From: Limnomonas spitsbergensis | Taxonomy: Eukaryota; Chlorophyta; Chlorophyceae; Chlamydomonadales | Direction: 5' to 3' | Length of the DNA: 64,000 nucleotides | NCBI GenBank assembly: GCA_037349105.1 | Contig: JAYJMM010000113.1 | Location: forward strand, 744,001-808,000 | Shown here: in pieces, positions 20,222 to 33,284 of the stretch | How positions within the stretch are numbered: the first letter of the stretch is position 1 | How the letters are laid out: the number at the start of each line of letters is the position of its first letter | Position numbers and translations under genes: made by a program | Notes under the pieces: generated by a model | Databases searched by the model: none | The model's input: the letters and a program-made list of their open reading frames with translations, nothing else | Told to the model about the DNA's origin: nothing

Positions 20222-20955
20222 GCTGCAGAGACTGCATTGGGGGAACCCTGCCACCTTGACTAGACACTTCCCTGTCTGCATGCTTCTGTCTATGTGTTAA
20301 ACCCTCCGTCTCCAATACCTTGTAGGCTGCAGAGACAGCATTGGGGGAACCCTGCCACCTTGACTCGACACTTCCCTGTCTTCATGCTTCTGTCTATGTG
20401 TTAAACCCTCCGTCTCCAATACCTTGTAGGCTGCAGAGGCTGCATCGGGGGAACCCTGCCACCTTGACTAGACACTTCCCTGTCTTCATGCCTCTGTCTA
20501 TGTGTTAAACCCTCCGTCTCCAATACCTTGTAGGCTGCAGAGGCTGCATCGGGGGAACCCTGCCACCTTGACTAGACACTTCCCTGTCTTCATGCTTCTG
20601 TCTATGTGTTAAACCCTCCGTCTCCAATACCTTGTAGGCTGCAGAGGCTGCATCAGGGGAACCCTGCCACCTTGACTAGACACTTCCCTGTCTTCATGCC
20701 TCTGTCTATGTGTTAAACCCTCCGTCTCCAATACCTTGTAGGCTGCAGAGGCTGCATCGGGGGAACCCTGCCACCTTGACTAGACACTTCCCTGTCTTCA
20801 TGCTTCTGTCTATGTGTTAAACCCTTCGTCTCCAATACCTTGTAGGCTGCAGAGGCTGCATTGGGGGAACCCTGGCATCTTGACTAGACACTTCCCTGTC
20901 TTCATGCCTCTGTCTATGTGTTAAACCCTCCGTCTCCAATACCTTGTAGGCTGCA
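20222..20955. repeat. 104-bp minisatellite, block 2 (7 units)
   Basis: Unit starts run from 20222 to 20950, exactly seven periods. It has point variants relative to block 1 (for example TCTGCATGC, GACAGCATTGG, TTGACTCGACA). Confidence 0.93.
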
Positions 20956-21092
20956 GAGGCTATGCTACATACTCGGTCTAGGCGGGGGTACTACTCGTAA
21001 GGGCAGCCGGTTACTATGGAAAGCCTACCGCACATTCAAAACATGTCTATCTAAATATATGAAGCGCCTATCTAAATATAAGCGCGTCAAAA
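20956..21092. other. Linker before A array, block 3
   Basis: Same linker as 3046-3181, with the duplicated CTATCTAAATATA. No gene. Confidence 0.6.
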
Positions 21093-21722
21093 TCCGGCAT
21101 TGGTCAAAAGCCGGCATTGGCCTACAGTCGGCGTTGGCCAAAAGCCGGCATTGGCCGAAAGCCGGCATTGGCAAAACCCGGCGTTGGCCAAAAGCCGACA
21201 TTGGCCAAAAGCCGGCATTGGCAAAAGCCGGCATTGGTCAAAAGCCGGCATTGGCGAAAGCCGGCATTGGCAAAAGCCGGCATTTGCCAAAAGCCGGCAT
21301 TGGCAAATGCCGGCATTGGCCAAAAGCCGGCATTGGCAAAAGCCGGCATTGGTCAAAAGCCGGCATTGGCCGAAAGCCGGCATTGGTCAAAAGCCGGCAT
21401 TTGCCAAAAGCCGGCATTGGCAAAAGCCGGCATTGGCCAAAAGCCGGCATTGGCAAAAGCCGGCATTGGCAAAAGCCGGCATTGGCAAAAGCCGGCATTG
21501 GCCAAAAGCCGGCATTGGCAAAAGCCGGCATTGGCCAAAAGCCGGCATTGGTAAAAGCCGGCAATGGTCAAAAGCCGGCATTGACAAAAGCCGGCATTGG
21601 CCAAAAGCCGGCATTGGCCAAAAGCCGGCATTGGCCAAAAGCCGGCATTGGCGAAAGCCGGCATTGGTCAAAAGCCGGCATTTGCCAAAAGCCGGCATTT
21701 GCCAAAAGCCGGCATTGGTCAA
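21093..21722. repeat. A minisatellite, block 3
   Basis: 16/17-bp GCCGGC array. It has the GGCAAATGCC variant shared with blocks 1 and 4 and the CAATGGTC/CATTGACA pair near the right end shared by all blocks. Confidence 0.95.
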
Positions 21723-21738
21723 GGGCCTATCAATGCGC

Positions 21739-22316
21739 GGAATCCGACAAATCCAAGCTGTTCAGCCCACTACTGGCTAGCAAACAGAAAAATCTTCAAA
21801 GTTATCAGGTCAAGCAAAGAACAACCGCTGCTCTCGCCCCACTGCGCCATAGCCGCCTGGTCTTCAATAGCCACAGGAAATGTGCGCCGTAGCAGCGTGA
21901 TCCGCCCCTGGCTGTGTTATCATCGCCCGAGTTGACTAATTCTCCTCGCTCATCATCTTCATAACATATGTACTACCGCAGCTTTGCTGCTACGATGTTT
22001 GAGAAACAAATTTTCACTATGTTGCTGCGATAGCTTCTAACTCCAATCCTACATCTTCCGTCTTCGGTCCGCTGGCTGCCGGCCCACTGCATGCCGGGTA
22101 CTAGGACAAGCCGGGCTGCGTCTGCACTTCTGCTCTGTAGGCGCCTGCCCGCTCCTTGCCAGTTACGGCGTGGTTAACGTCACGTGCTCAGCGACCTTGC
22201 CGCTCTGGGCTCGGCCTCAGGTCTCGGTAAGCTCCTCAAGGGCTGACTCCTCTTCTTCCATTGCTGCTTCTTTGGCCACCTTAGCCCTTCTTGTAACTGC
22301 CCGGAGGGTGTAAGAC
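21739..22316 (-). pseudogene. Ty3/gypsy 3'-end fragment, block 3
   Basis: Copy of 548-1125 shifted by 21191 bp, with the same minus-strand tail end and 3' flank. Few substitutions (for example CTTCTAACTCC, CTGCATGCCGG). Confidence 0.7.
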
Positions 22317-22318
22317 AG

Positions 22319-22531
22319 CATATCGCTCCGACGGCATTCCTCTGTACTGCCACTGAGCCTGAGCTCAACAAAGCGACCAACTGGGTAATGGCACCAGGAG
22401 CATCGGCGATCTTGGCATGGTTCTCTACCCTAGAGGCCATGATCCAAAGTGCCATTGCTGATGCCTGATGCACCGCCACTGTCTTGGAGGCCAGCAAGAC
22501 AACCAGCTGGGTGATGGCACCAAGAGCACTG
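22319..22531 (-). pseudogene. Armadillo-repeat fragment, block 3
   Basis: Same two-repeat ARM piece. One codon differs (AVHQASAMALW for AVHQAAAMALW). The surrounding minus frame 22180-22692 is open as in block 1. Confidence 0.65.
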
Positions 22532-22570
22532 CGTCTCCCGTATCCCCGTCTCAACATGTGAGGAGACGCT

Positions 22571-23177
22571 TGCAAGGAAGAGCTGATGGTATGCGGATCC
22601 CACGCCATGGCAGCTGGCGAGTGGCGACAGAATTTCCGTACAAAAGTGTGAAACCAAATCCGTGCCAGGTGTGAAAACAAATCCGTCCACACTACTGGTC
22701 ATTTCAGATATGGCCGGCCCTAAAACGCACCCAAGGCCACCTTCGGTAAACTAGGCAGGCAAAACCCGGTCACTTGGCACTTGGCAGACCCCCGTCACAA
22801 CCGTGATGGCTTTAACCATTCCGGCCGATCTGACATCCCCTCCTTCCCACACGTCGCTCCTGAGGTGCCGAGATGTTCCTGAAAGCTCTCATATTTGAGC
22901 TACAAGCAGAGCTTTAATACTAGCCATGCTCAGCGAGTAAGGCGCAATGGCAGGTATTCACTGAGTAGAATTGTTTCAAGTTCTCTAGCAGCCTTTTTGT
23001 TTGTAGAAGTGTCCCAGCTTCATGTTGTAGCGTGCCCAGACTCCCAGACTCCCAGAGGTGTAACGCCATTAACACCTCTTCATGAGGACCCTCCTGGTCC
23101 AACCTCAGCAACATGGGGGTTCATCAAACCCAGGTGAAAATGTTGCCTCCTCGCATTTTCCACGACCATGATATGTC
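22571..23177. other. Unassigned block segment, block 3
   Basis: Copy of 1380-1973 ending at the C-unit junction motif. No gene recognised. Confidence 0.5.
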
Positions 23178-25826
23178 CGGCACAGCGAAGTTAAAGCCGA
23201 TCGGCGACCGTAGATTTTGGGACGAAATGAATAAAAGCCGAAGGTCCCGGTAGGGGCGTTCTGCGGGAGCCGAAAGAAAAAAAGGGTGACTACGGCCGTA
23301 GGCCGCAAGTTATCGACGGTTGGGTTCGGCCGACGGCCGAAATTTGACTGCGTTTTTGCCGATGTGTCGCCGACGTTTTTTTGAACTTACAAGCTCGACC
23401 ATACAAAAATGGTCGGGTTTGCAAGGGATGGTGCATCCGTTTTCACCGACACCCTCATTGGTGTGTCCAAGCTTTTTGAGACATGATATCCCATGGCTGG
23501 CTGCAGTCCACTGTGTGGCCCATCTCTGTCATATGATCATGATTTCTGCCAAGCATCACGTCCGTGCTAAACCATCCATGTTTGATATAAGAATAACAAA
23601 ACACGGCCGAACAGAAACAAAACCGTTTCGGCGTCAACCGAAAAAATGGAATTGGCTGAAAGAAAAGTTTGGACCTTCGGATGGTCCAAGAAACGACCAA
23701 GACGGTCGAAGAAAAAAATGGCAGTTTCGGCGGTATCCGAAAAGAAAAATACGACTTTCGGCTGGATCCGAAACCTAAAAAGGGGCGTATAACTTACTTG
23801 GCCACGTGAGGGTCTCCAAAAGATACACGGTAAGTGAATTCCCACGTGATCTCCCGGTACGCGCCCCGGAAGCTAAGGCAAGAGGCCCATAGCCGAACAA
23901 GCGTTACTTATCCATAATCCAGAAAGCAGCCTAACGTGTACGATCTTGCGACCAGCGTGTAGTCACTGAGCTCACCCGTAGGCGTCCGTCACTGTCGTGA
24001 GGAAGAAGTCTGCCACGGATATGAAGCGCCTGTCCTGTGTCATTAAAAAATGACCGCGGTTTTTGCTTGACCAACCTGAGTCTCCAGTTCCTGCTTACGT
24101 TGTTTGCGCTGTGAATCTGATTTTTTGTTTGGAAAGCCAAATTCTGCCCTTGATAGACTGAAAACAGCATTTAGCAGCGACCCTCAACTCGAAGAGTTGC
24201 CAAGTAAAGATCTAGCAAATCCCCGGCAGTGGAATTCAGGGTAAGCCGTGTGGAGAGACTTGACGATCAAAGTTGAGGAATTATAAACCCAGCTTGATTG
24301 TACATTTGCATTTGGATCAACGGTGGTGACAGTCGAACCGCGTGCATGCCAAGTGTTGACAGAAGTTAAGTTGTGAATCAGTGGATTGCTGAGTCCAAGT
24401 TTGAAGTGGTTAGGACTGTGCGAAGGTAAGCAATTCTAGAGTAGCAACGTGACGCGAGCTGAGAGGATCTCCGAGCCTGACGTGCGATGTGAGGAGCGTG
24501 GATCTTGGAGCCCCATTGCATCTGAAGGTCAAGGAGAGTTAGGGGACACAGCTTAAAGACCGCCATGAAGCATGGTTCTAAAAGCAGGAGTGTCAGTGGA
24601 CCCATCGGAGGATTTAAATTTCAAAAGGGACAGCGTGAGTGTGCTTGTGGTACCAGTGCTCAGGGACAGCAAGGTACAGTGATCCAAGGGGAGTGCGGAT
24701 CTAGATTGCATGAAGTCCCAACTTAGATGGCGAGCGCTCACCATGCCGCAGTAGGAAAAATAACAGAGGCGTGCCAGACCCAAGCTGGACCCTGACCGAA
24801 CCCTAAACCAGAACGGACCATGGACCTGGACGGACCCCGACCCTAAGTGGGCATTGATCGTGAGAAGACCCTGGCCCTGAGCAGACCCTGACTCCCTCAT
24901 GCCAACACATACGGAGCGCGCATGCCGCCTAAATCCCGGAATTCGAGAAACGGCAGGAATTCCGGAACCGGAAAGGAAGGCAGTACGCAGCTGCCAAGAT
25001 AACGGTAGTATCGAGTGACAGCACTTTCTCCCTTAGGCCCATGCAGTACTTGGCTTGGTTACTCTTGACCAAAATGGACCGCAACTACACCTCATTACAT
25101 AAATACATTTACTGGTTTGAGCCCTTGGCATGGTCGCAATTCAGAGCTGGGCTTTCACTGGATGCGAGGCTGGGTATTGTCATGCTCCGTATGGAGGACA
25201 GAAGTGCCCAACTAAGCCCAACTGAAACCTCATCAACTCTCCTCATGTTTGAGATCATGGCCATGCTACTGTGCGCGGGACTTCAGATTGCCGCTTTTGC
25301 GCCAACTCGGATTCAGCTTTGCACGTTCTCTTCTTTGTTTTGCATACGATAAATGGTATAAATACTCGTTAATTATGGTTGAAGGTCCAGCGGCCATTCA
25401 CCTCCGGGGCCTTCCTGTCGTTGCCCCGGTTAAGAATGAAGCACCAGCTGAGTGGCCCTGGCCAAAAGGGGGAGGCCGGCCGCCTATGCCGCAATACATT
25501 GCCATTTTGCGGGAGCAGCTGATGCCGTCGCGATTCACTCCAAGGGCAACACCGGCGACCACGGTGCACGGCATTCTGATTTCCCAATCCCCGCCCAATC
25601 AGCCAGCCCCCCCACGGAGGATAGAGCCGAAGCTCAGAAGGAGTGTCTGGACCACCATATCAAGGCATGAAATACAAAGGCATTCCGCAGGATCCTGCCC
25701 TCTAAGGATGACCTATATATCATGATGGACGGGCTGCGAGGCACATCCCAACTGGCGGCCTTGAAGGAGGCGACCTGGGCGGTTCAATACTTCGCGGACC
25801 AATGGTTTCCACGATCATGATATGTC
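23178..25826. repeat. C unit 1 of block 3 (2649 bp)
   Basis: Full unit. The 118-aa frame has lost its first ATG (starts 25041). The CCTAAATCCCGG change next to the 9-bp hairpin leaves both hairpin arms intact. Confidence 0.92.
23409..23580 (+). pseudogene. hAT-type transposase relic (frameshifted)
   Basis: Same extra-T frameshift as in the first unit of blocks 2 and 4, splitting the DGAS and HCVAH parts between frames. Confidence 0.58.
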
Positions 25827-28472
25827 CGGCACGGCGAAGTTAAAGCCGATCGGCGACCGAAGATTTTGGGACGAAATGAATAAAAGCCGAAGGTCCCGGT
25901 AGGGGCGTTCTGCGGGAGCCGAAAGAAAAAAAGGGTGACTACGGCCGTAGGCCGCAAGTTATCGACGGTTGCGTTCGGCCGACGGCCGAAATCTGACTGC
26001 GTTTTTGCCGATGTGTCGCCGACGTTTTTTTGAACTTACAAGCTCGACCATACAAAAATGGTCGGGTTTGCAAGGGATGGTGCATCCGTTTTCACCGGCA
26101 CCCTCATTGGTGTGGCCAAGCTTTTGAGACATGATATCCCATGGCTGGCTGCAGTCCACTGTGTGGCCCATCTCTGTCATATGATCATGGTTTCTGCCAA
26201 GCATCACGTCCGTGCTAAACCATCCATATTTGATATAAGAATAACAAAACACGGCCGAATAGAAACAAAACCGTTTCGGCGTCAACCGAAAAATGAAATT
26301 GGCTGAAAGAAAAGTTTGGACCTTCGGATGGTCCAAGAAACGACCAAGACGGTCGAAGGAAAAAATGGCAGTTTCGGCGGTATCCGAAAAGAAAAAGACG
26401 ACTTTCGGCTGGATCCGAAACCTAAAAAGGGGCGTATAACTTACTTGGCCACGTGAGGGTCTCCAAAAGATACACGGTAAGTGAATTCCCACGTGATCTC
26501 CCGGTACGCGCCCTGGAAGCTAAGGCAAGAGGCCCATAGCCGAACAAGCGTTACTTATCCATAATCCAGAAAGCAGCCTAACGTGTACGATCTTGCGACC
26601 AGCGTGTAGTCACTGAGCTCACCCGTAGGCGTCCGTCACTGTCGTGAGGAAGAAGTCTGCCACGGATATGAAGCGCCTGTCCTGTGTCATTAAAAAACGA
26701 CCGCGGTTTTTGCTTGACCAACCTGAGTCTCCAGTTCCTGCTTACGTTGTTTGCGCTGTGAATCTGATTTTTTGTTTGGAAAGCCAAATTCTGCCCTTGA
26801 TAGACTGAAAACAACATTTAGCAGCGACCCTCAACTCGAAGAGTTGCCAAGTAAAGATCTAGCAAATCCCCGGCAGTGGAATTCCGGGTAAGCCGTGTGG
26901 AGAGACTTGACGATCAAAGTTGAGGAATTATAAACCCAGCTTGATTGTACATTTGCATTTGGATAAACGGTGGTGACAGTCGAACCGCGTGCATGCCAAG
27001 TGTTGACAGAAGTTAAGTTGTGAATCAGTGGATTGCTGAGTCCAAGTTTGAAGTGGTTAGGACTGTGCGAAGGTAAGCAATTCTTGAGTAGCAACGTGAC
27101 GCGAGCTGAGAGGATCTCCGAGCATGACGTGCGATGTGAGGAGTGTGGATCTTGGAGCCCCATTGCATCTGAAGGTCAGGGAGAGTTAGGGGACACGGCT
27201 TAAAGACCGCCATGAAGCATGGTTCTAAAAGCAGGAGTGTCAGTGGACACATCGGAGGATTCAAATTTCAAAAGGGACAGCGTGAGTGTGCTTGCGGTAC
27301 CAGTGCTCAGGGACAGCAAGGTACAGTGATCCAAGAGGAGTGCGGATCTAGATTGCATGAAGTCCCAACTTAGATGGCGAGCGCTCACCATGCCGCAGTA
27401 GGAAAAATAACAGAGGCGTGCCAGACCCAAGCTGGACCCTGACCGAACCCTAAACCAGAACGGACCATGGACCTGGACGGACCCCGACCCTAAGTGGACA
27501 TTGATCGTGAGAAGACCCTGACCCTGGGAAGACCCTGACTCCCTCATGCCAACACATAAGGAGCGCGCATACCGCCTAAATGCCGGAATTCGAGAAACGG
27601 CAGGAATTCCGGAACCGGAAAGGAAGGCAGTACGCAGCTGCCATGATAACGGTAGTATCGAGTGACAGCACTTTCTCCCTTGGGCCCATGCAGTACTTGG
27701 CTTGGTTACTCTTGACCAAAATGGACCGCAACTACACCTCATTACATAAATACATTTACTGGTATGAGCCCTTGGCATGGTCGCAATTCAGAGCTGGGCT
27801 TTCACTGTGTGCGAGGCTGGGTATTGTCATGCTCCGTATGGAGGACAGAAGTCCCCAACTAAGCATCACTGAAACCTTATCAACTCTCCTCATGTTTGAG
27901 ATCATGGCCATGCTACTGTGCGCGGGACTTCAGATGGCCGCTTTTGCGCCAACTCGGATTCAGCTTTGCACGTTCTCTTCTTTGTTTTGCATACGATAAA
28001 TGGTATAAATACTCGTTAATTTGGTTGAAGGTCCAGCGGCCATTCACCTCCGGGGCCTTCCTGTCGTCGCCCCGGTTAAGAATGAAGCACCAGCTGAGTG
28101 GCCCGGGCCAAAAGGCGGAGGCCGGCCGCCTAGGCCGCAATACATTGCCATTCCGCGGGAGCAGCTGATGCCGTCGCGATTCACTCCAAGGGCAATACCG
28201 GCGACCACGGTGCACGGCATTCTGCTTTTCCAATCCCCGCCCAATCAGCCATGCCCCCCCCGGAGGATAGAGCCGCAGCTCAGAAGGAGTGTCTGGACCA
28301 CCATATCAAGGCATGAAATACAAAGGCATTCCGCAGGATCCTGCCCTCTAAGGATGCCCTATATATCATGATGGACGGGCTGCTAGGCACATCCCAACTG
28401 GCGGCCTTGAAGGAGGCGACCTGGGCGGTTCAATACTTCGCGGACCAATGGTTTCCACGATCATGATATGTC
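25827..28472. repeat. C unit 2 of block 3 (2646 bp)
   Basis: Full unit. Plus frame 27580-27999 gains an upstream ATG (MPEFEKRQEFRNRKG), extending the 118-aa frame to 139 codons. The variant SITETLSTLL occurs here. Confidence 0.92.
26058..26225 (+). pseudogene. hAT-type transposase relic
   Basis: In-frame copy. One change near the end of the region (MIMVSAKHH for MIMISAKHH). Confidence 0.6.
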
Positions 28473-31117
28473 CGGCACAGCGAAGTTAAAGCCGATCGGC
28501 GACCGAAGATTTGGGGACGAAATGAATAAAAGCCGAAGGTCCCGGTAGGGGCGTTCTGCGGGAGCCGAAAGAAAAAAGGGTGACTACGGCCGTAGGCCGC
28601 AAGTTATCGACGGTTGCGTTCGGCCGACGGCCGAAATCTGACTGGGTTTTTGCCGATGTGTCGCCGACGTTTTTTTGAACTTACAAGCTCGACCATACAA
28701 AAATGGTCGGGTTTGCAAGGGATGGTGCATCCGTTTTCACCGGCACCCTCATTGGTGTGGCCAAGCTTTTGAGACATGATATCCCATGGCTGGCTGCAGT
28801 CCACTGTGTGGCCCATCTCTGTCATATGATCATGATTTCTGCCAAGCATCACGTCCGTGCTAAACCATCCATGTTTGATATAAGAATAACAAACACGGCC
28901 GAACAGAAACAAAACCGTTTCGGCGTCAACCGAAAACATGAAATTGGCTGAAAGAAAAGTTTGGACCTTCGGATGGTCCAAGAAACGACCAAGACGGTCG
29001 AAGGAAAAAATGGCAGTTTCGGCGGTATCCGAAAAGAAAAAGACGACTTTCGGCTGGATCCGAAACCTAAAAAGGGGCGTATAACTTACTTGGCCACGTG
29101 AGGGTCTCCAAAAGATACACGGTAAGTGAATTCCCACGTGATCTCCCGGTACGCGCCCTGGAAGCTAAGGCAAGAGGCCCATAGCCGAACAAGCGTTACT
29201 TATCCATAATCCAGAAAGCAGCCTAACGTGTACGATCTTGCGACCAGCGTGTAGTCACTGAGCTCACCCGTAGGCGTCCGTCACTGTCGTGAGGAAGAAG
29301 TCTGCCACGGATATGAAGCGCCTGTCCTGTGTCATTAAAAAACGACCGCGGTTTTTGCTTGACCAACCTGAGTCTCCAGTTCCTGCTTACGTTGTTTGCG
29401 CTGTGAATCTGATTTTTTGTTTGGAAAGCCAAATTCTGCCCTTGATAGACTGAAAACAGCATTTAGCAGCGACCCTCAACTCGAAGAGTTGCCAAGTAAA
29501 GATCTAGCAAATCCCCGGCAGTGGAATTCCGGGTAAGCCGTGTGGAGAGACTTGACGATCAAAGTTGAGGAATTATAAACCCAGCTTGATTGTACATTTG
29601 CATTTGGATCAACGGTGGTGACAGTCGAACCGCGTGCATGCCAAGTGTTGACAGAAGTTAAGTTGTGAATCAGTGGATTGCTGAGTCCAAGTTTGAAGTG
29701 GTTAGGACTGTGCGAAGGTAAGCAATTCTTGAGTAGCAACGTGACGCGAGCTGAGAGGATCTCCGAGCCTGACGTGCGATGTGAGGAGTGTGGATCTTGG
29801 AGCCCCATTGCATCTGAAGGTCAGGGAGAGTTAGGGGACACGGCTTAAAGACCGCCATGAAGCATGGTTCTAAAAGCAGGAGTGTCAGTGGACCCATCGG
29901 AGGATTCCAATTTCAAAAGGGACAGCGTGAGTGTGCTTGCGGTACCAGTGCTCAGGGACAGCAAGGTACAGTGATCCAAGGGGAGTGCGGATCTAGATTG
30001 CATGAAGTCCCAACTTAGATGGCGAGCGCTCACCATGCCGCAGTAGGAAAAATAACAGAGGCGTGCCAGACCCAAGCTGGACCCTGACCGAACCCTAAAC
30101 CAGAACGGACCATGGACATGGGCGGACCCCGACCCTAAGTGGACATTGATCGTGAGAAGACCCTGACCCTGGGAAGACCCTGACTCCCTCATGCCAACAC
30201 ATAAGGAGCGCGCATGCCGCCTAAATGCCGGAATTCGAGAAACGGCAGGAATTCCGGAACCGGAAAGGAAGGCAGTACGCAGCTGCCATGATAACGGTAG
30301 TATCGAGTGACAGCACTTTCTCCCTTGGGCCCATGCAGTACTTGGCTTGGTTACTCTTGACCAAAATGGACCGCAACTACACCTCATTACATAAATACAT
30401 TTACTGGTATGAGCCCTTGGCATGGTCGCAATTCAGAGCTGGGCTTTCACTGGGTGCGAGGCTGGGTATTGTCATGCTCCGTATGGAGGACAGAAGTCCC
30501 CAACTAAGCTTCACTGAAACCTTATCAACTCTCCTCATGTTTGAGATCATGGCCATGCTACTGTGCGCGGGACTTCAGATTGCCGCTTTTGCGCCAACTC
30601 GGATTCAGCTTTGCACGTTCTCTTCTTTGTTTTGCATACGATAAATGGTATAAATACTCGTTAATTTGGTTGAAGGTCCAGCGGCCATTCACCTCCGGGG
30701 CCTTCCTGTCGTCGCCCCGGTTAAGAATGAAGCACCAGCTGAGTGGCCCGGGCCAAAAGGCGGAGGCCGGCCGCCTAGGCCGCAATACATTGCCATTCCG
30801 CGGGAGCAGCTGATGCCGTCGCGATTCACTCCAAGGGCAACACCGGCGACCACGGTGCACGGCATTCTGCTTTCCCAATCCCCGCCCAATCAGCCATGCC
30901 CCCCCCGGAGGATAGAGCCGCAGCTCAGAAGGAGTGTCTGGACCACCATATCAAGGCATGAAATACAAAGGCATTCCGCAGGATCCTGCCCTCTAAGGAT
31001 GCCCTATATATCATGATGGACGGGCTGCTAGGCACATCCCAACTGGCGGCCTTGAAGGAGGCGACCTGGGCGGTTCAATACTTCGCGGACCATTGGTTTC
31101 CACGATCATGATATGTC
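28473..31117. repeat. C unit 3 of block 3 (2645 bp)
   Basis: Full unit, closest in sequence to the preceding one. It contains the 139-aa form of the plus frame at 30225-30644. Confidence 0.92.
28703..28870 (+). pseudogene. hAT-type transposase relic
   Basis: In-frame copy with unchanged DGASVFTG and HCVAHLCHM. The downstream frame differs because one A is missing in AACAAACACGG. Confidence 0.6.
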
Positions 31118-31908
31118 CGGCACAGCGAAGTTAAAGCCGATCGGCGACCGAAGATTTGGGGACGAAATGAATAAAAGCCGAAGGTCCCGGTAGGGGCGTT
31201 CTGCGGGAGCCGAAAGAAAAAAGGGTGACTACGGCCGTAGGCCGCAAGTTATCGACGGTTGCGTTCGGCCGACGGCCGAAATCTGACTGGGTTTTTGCCG
31301 ATGTGTCGCCGACGTTTTTTTGAACTTACAAGCTCGACCATACAAAAATGGTCGGGTTTGCAAGGGATGGTGCATCCGTTTTCACCGGCACCCTCATTGG
31401 TGTGGCCAAGCTGTTTGAGACATGATATCCCATGGTTGGCTGCAGTCCACTGTGTGGCCCATCTCTGTCATATGATCATGATTTCTGCCAAGCATCACGT
31501 CCGTGCTAAACCATCCATGTTTGATATAAGAATAACAAACACGGCCGAACAGAAACAAAACCGTTTCGGCGTCAACCGAAAAAATGAAATTGGCTGAAAG
31601 AAAAGTTTGGACCTTCGGATGGTCCAAGAAACGACCAAGACGGTCGAAGTAAAAAATGGCAGTTTCGGCGGTATCCGAAAAGAAAAAGACGACTTTCGGC
31701 TGGATCCGAAACCTAAAAAGGGGCGTATAACTTACTTGGCCACGTGAGGGTCTCCAAAAGATACACGGTAAGTGAATTCCCACGTGATCTCCCGGTACGC
31801 GCCCCGGAAGCTAAGGCAAGAGGCCCATAGCCGAACAAGCTGTACTTATCCATAATCCAGAAAGCAGCCTAACGTGTACGATCTTGCGACCAGCGTGTAG
31901 TCACTGAG
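31118..31908. repeat. Terminal C-unit stub of block 3
   Basis: Truncated at the same GTAGTCACTGAGC junction as in block 2 but without the 144-bp GTTT deletion. The junction with segment D therefore predates the deletion seen in block 2. Confidence 0.88.
31348..31520 (+). pseudogene. hAT-type transposase relic in terminal stub (frameshifted)
   Basis: CAAGCTGTTTGAG in place of CAAGCTTTTGAG adds one base and breaks the frame between VAK and HDIPW. Confidence 0.58.
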
Positions 31909-33245
31909 CCGCACTGCGTATCTCAACTCAACATCTGATGCTGTAGGAAAGTTTGGCTGGCTCTCGTTGCCCAGTGTAGGGGCTGAAATCTGAAACCTGA
32001 GATCTGATGCTGTGAGTTAGAGATCTGATGCTGTGAGTTAGCCTGAATGGGTTTCAATTGAATGCAGCCGACAGTCGCACAGGTGTTGGATCTGCATTTC
32101 CCTTACGGATTGCGCCAATCTCAGCCGCGACCGAAGGCCGGCTTGCAGCTGACAAGCATCGGAGGGTCACTGAGGTTATGCTGCTGGATGGTCATCTCTA
32201 TGTCATACTTTGCAGTGTAGGCGCCTTGGCTGCACATTGGCTGTGATCATGCGCAACGTAGCTGGTTGGCAGGCTGTTTGGTCTTCTCCGTGGGGTGGAG
32301 CACTTGGCTGGCGTGGTAGGCTTGTATTTTCTTGGGCAATCCTGTTATTTAAGGTCTGTTTCACCCGTGTTTTTGGCTGCGCTGGTTCTGGCGCACCCGT
32401 GATCGAGGAAGTGAGGTACGATACAATGAGGGACTGAAACAGTTTGTTCTTTTTCTTTCCTTCCGTTGTGTGCGGGAGGGTGGTGTTGCATTTAGTTTGT
32501 TTTTTCTTGAGCTTACGTACGTATCCCTTGGGAGCCAATTTATTTTGTTTTGTTCTTTCAACACCGTGTATCTTCTCATGCCCTGTATTTGTCCAGGTTC
32601 CTTTGATATCACATCTAGGTGTGTCGAGGACTGTGACATGGGTGGGGGGGGTGCATTCGTGTTAGGTGTATCACCCTGTCCCATCACTCCCATGGTGGCA
32701 TCCTGGTCTGGAAAAGATAACCTCAATAGATGCTCGAGCTCGTTGTTCCTAGCAGGGCCATGCCTTGGATGCACATATTGCACGATGCGCTTGGCTCGTA
32801 CACTAATCAGTGTGATATAATCTGGGAGCACTGGTCCCTGGATACATGGGAACATGAACCTGATTGTTTTTGACATGCAGTCTCCAATATCTGTCAGGAA
32901 GTCGTCCCATGTCTGCATCAGTAACACAAACGCTCGCAGCAGCGTGTCATCTGGGAGATCTGATGCTACGTTGGAACATCTGTCTCGTAAAACTGTCAGG
33001 CTATCGGGGGGCAGGGTACCGGTGGGTTGGCGAGAGGCAGCCAATGGCAGCATAGGCTCGAAGTGCCCCGCTAGGGTATTTCCAGAAAACCACACATGCA
33101 GGGCGGGGGTAGCGTCACTTGTTGGTTGAACTCCTAGGGGTTGGCTCACAATGCTGCGTCCCGCATCAGACTCCGAAATTTAGTGTTGATGCACTGTTAT
33201 TTGAAATGCCATTGCAGTCCAGTGGGTGATGACCCTGTCGGCCCA
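31909..33245. other. Segment D, block 3
   Basis: Same segment as 17815-19160, including the 21-bp duplication (32000-32041). The GGTGGGGGG run near 32641 is shorter than in block 2. Confidence 0.6.
32361..33207 (-). pseudogene. Segment D minus-strand frame, longest copy (block 3)
   Basis: Open for 262 codons from 33149, covering LLRAFVLLMQTWDDFLTDIG and MFPCIQGPVLPDYITLI, then a Pro-rich and a basic C-terminus (SSRKNKLN, RKERKRT). The natural start seems to lie further upstream (MAFQITVHQH at about 33207), but a TAA replaces the CAA of block 2 there. No known domain. It may be a captured host gene piece or an element protein such as a gag; nothing decides between these. Confidence 0.4.
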
Positions 33246-33284
33246 TAGTCCCTCTCCCGTATCCCCGTGTCAACATGTGAGGAG

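Larger units (their letters stand above)
3182..21092. repeat. Higher-order repeat block 2 (17.9 kb)
   Basis: Starts with an A array and ends before the next one. Order: A array, Ty3 tail (minus), ARM fragment (minus), unassigned segment, C units at 5201, 7853, 10504 (short), 11870 and 14519, terminal stub 17168, segment D, integrase fragment, 104-bp array. Homologous parts of other blocks align base for base over long stretches, so duplication was recent compared with the age of the broken elements inside. Confidence 0.9.
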
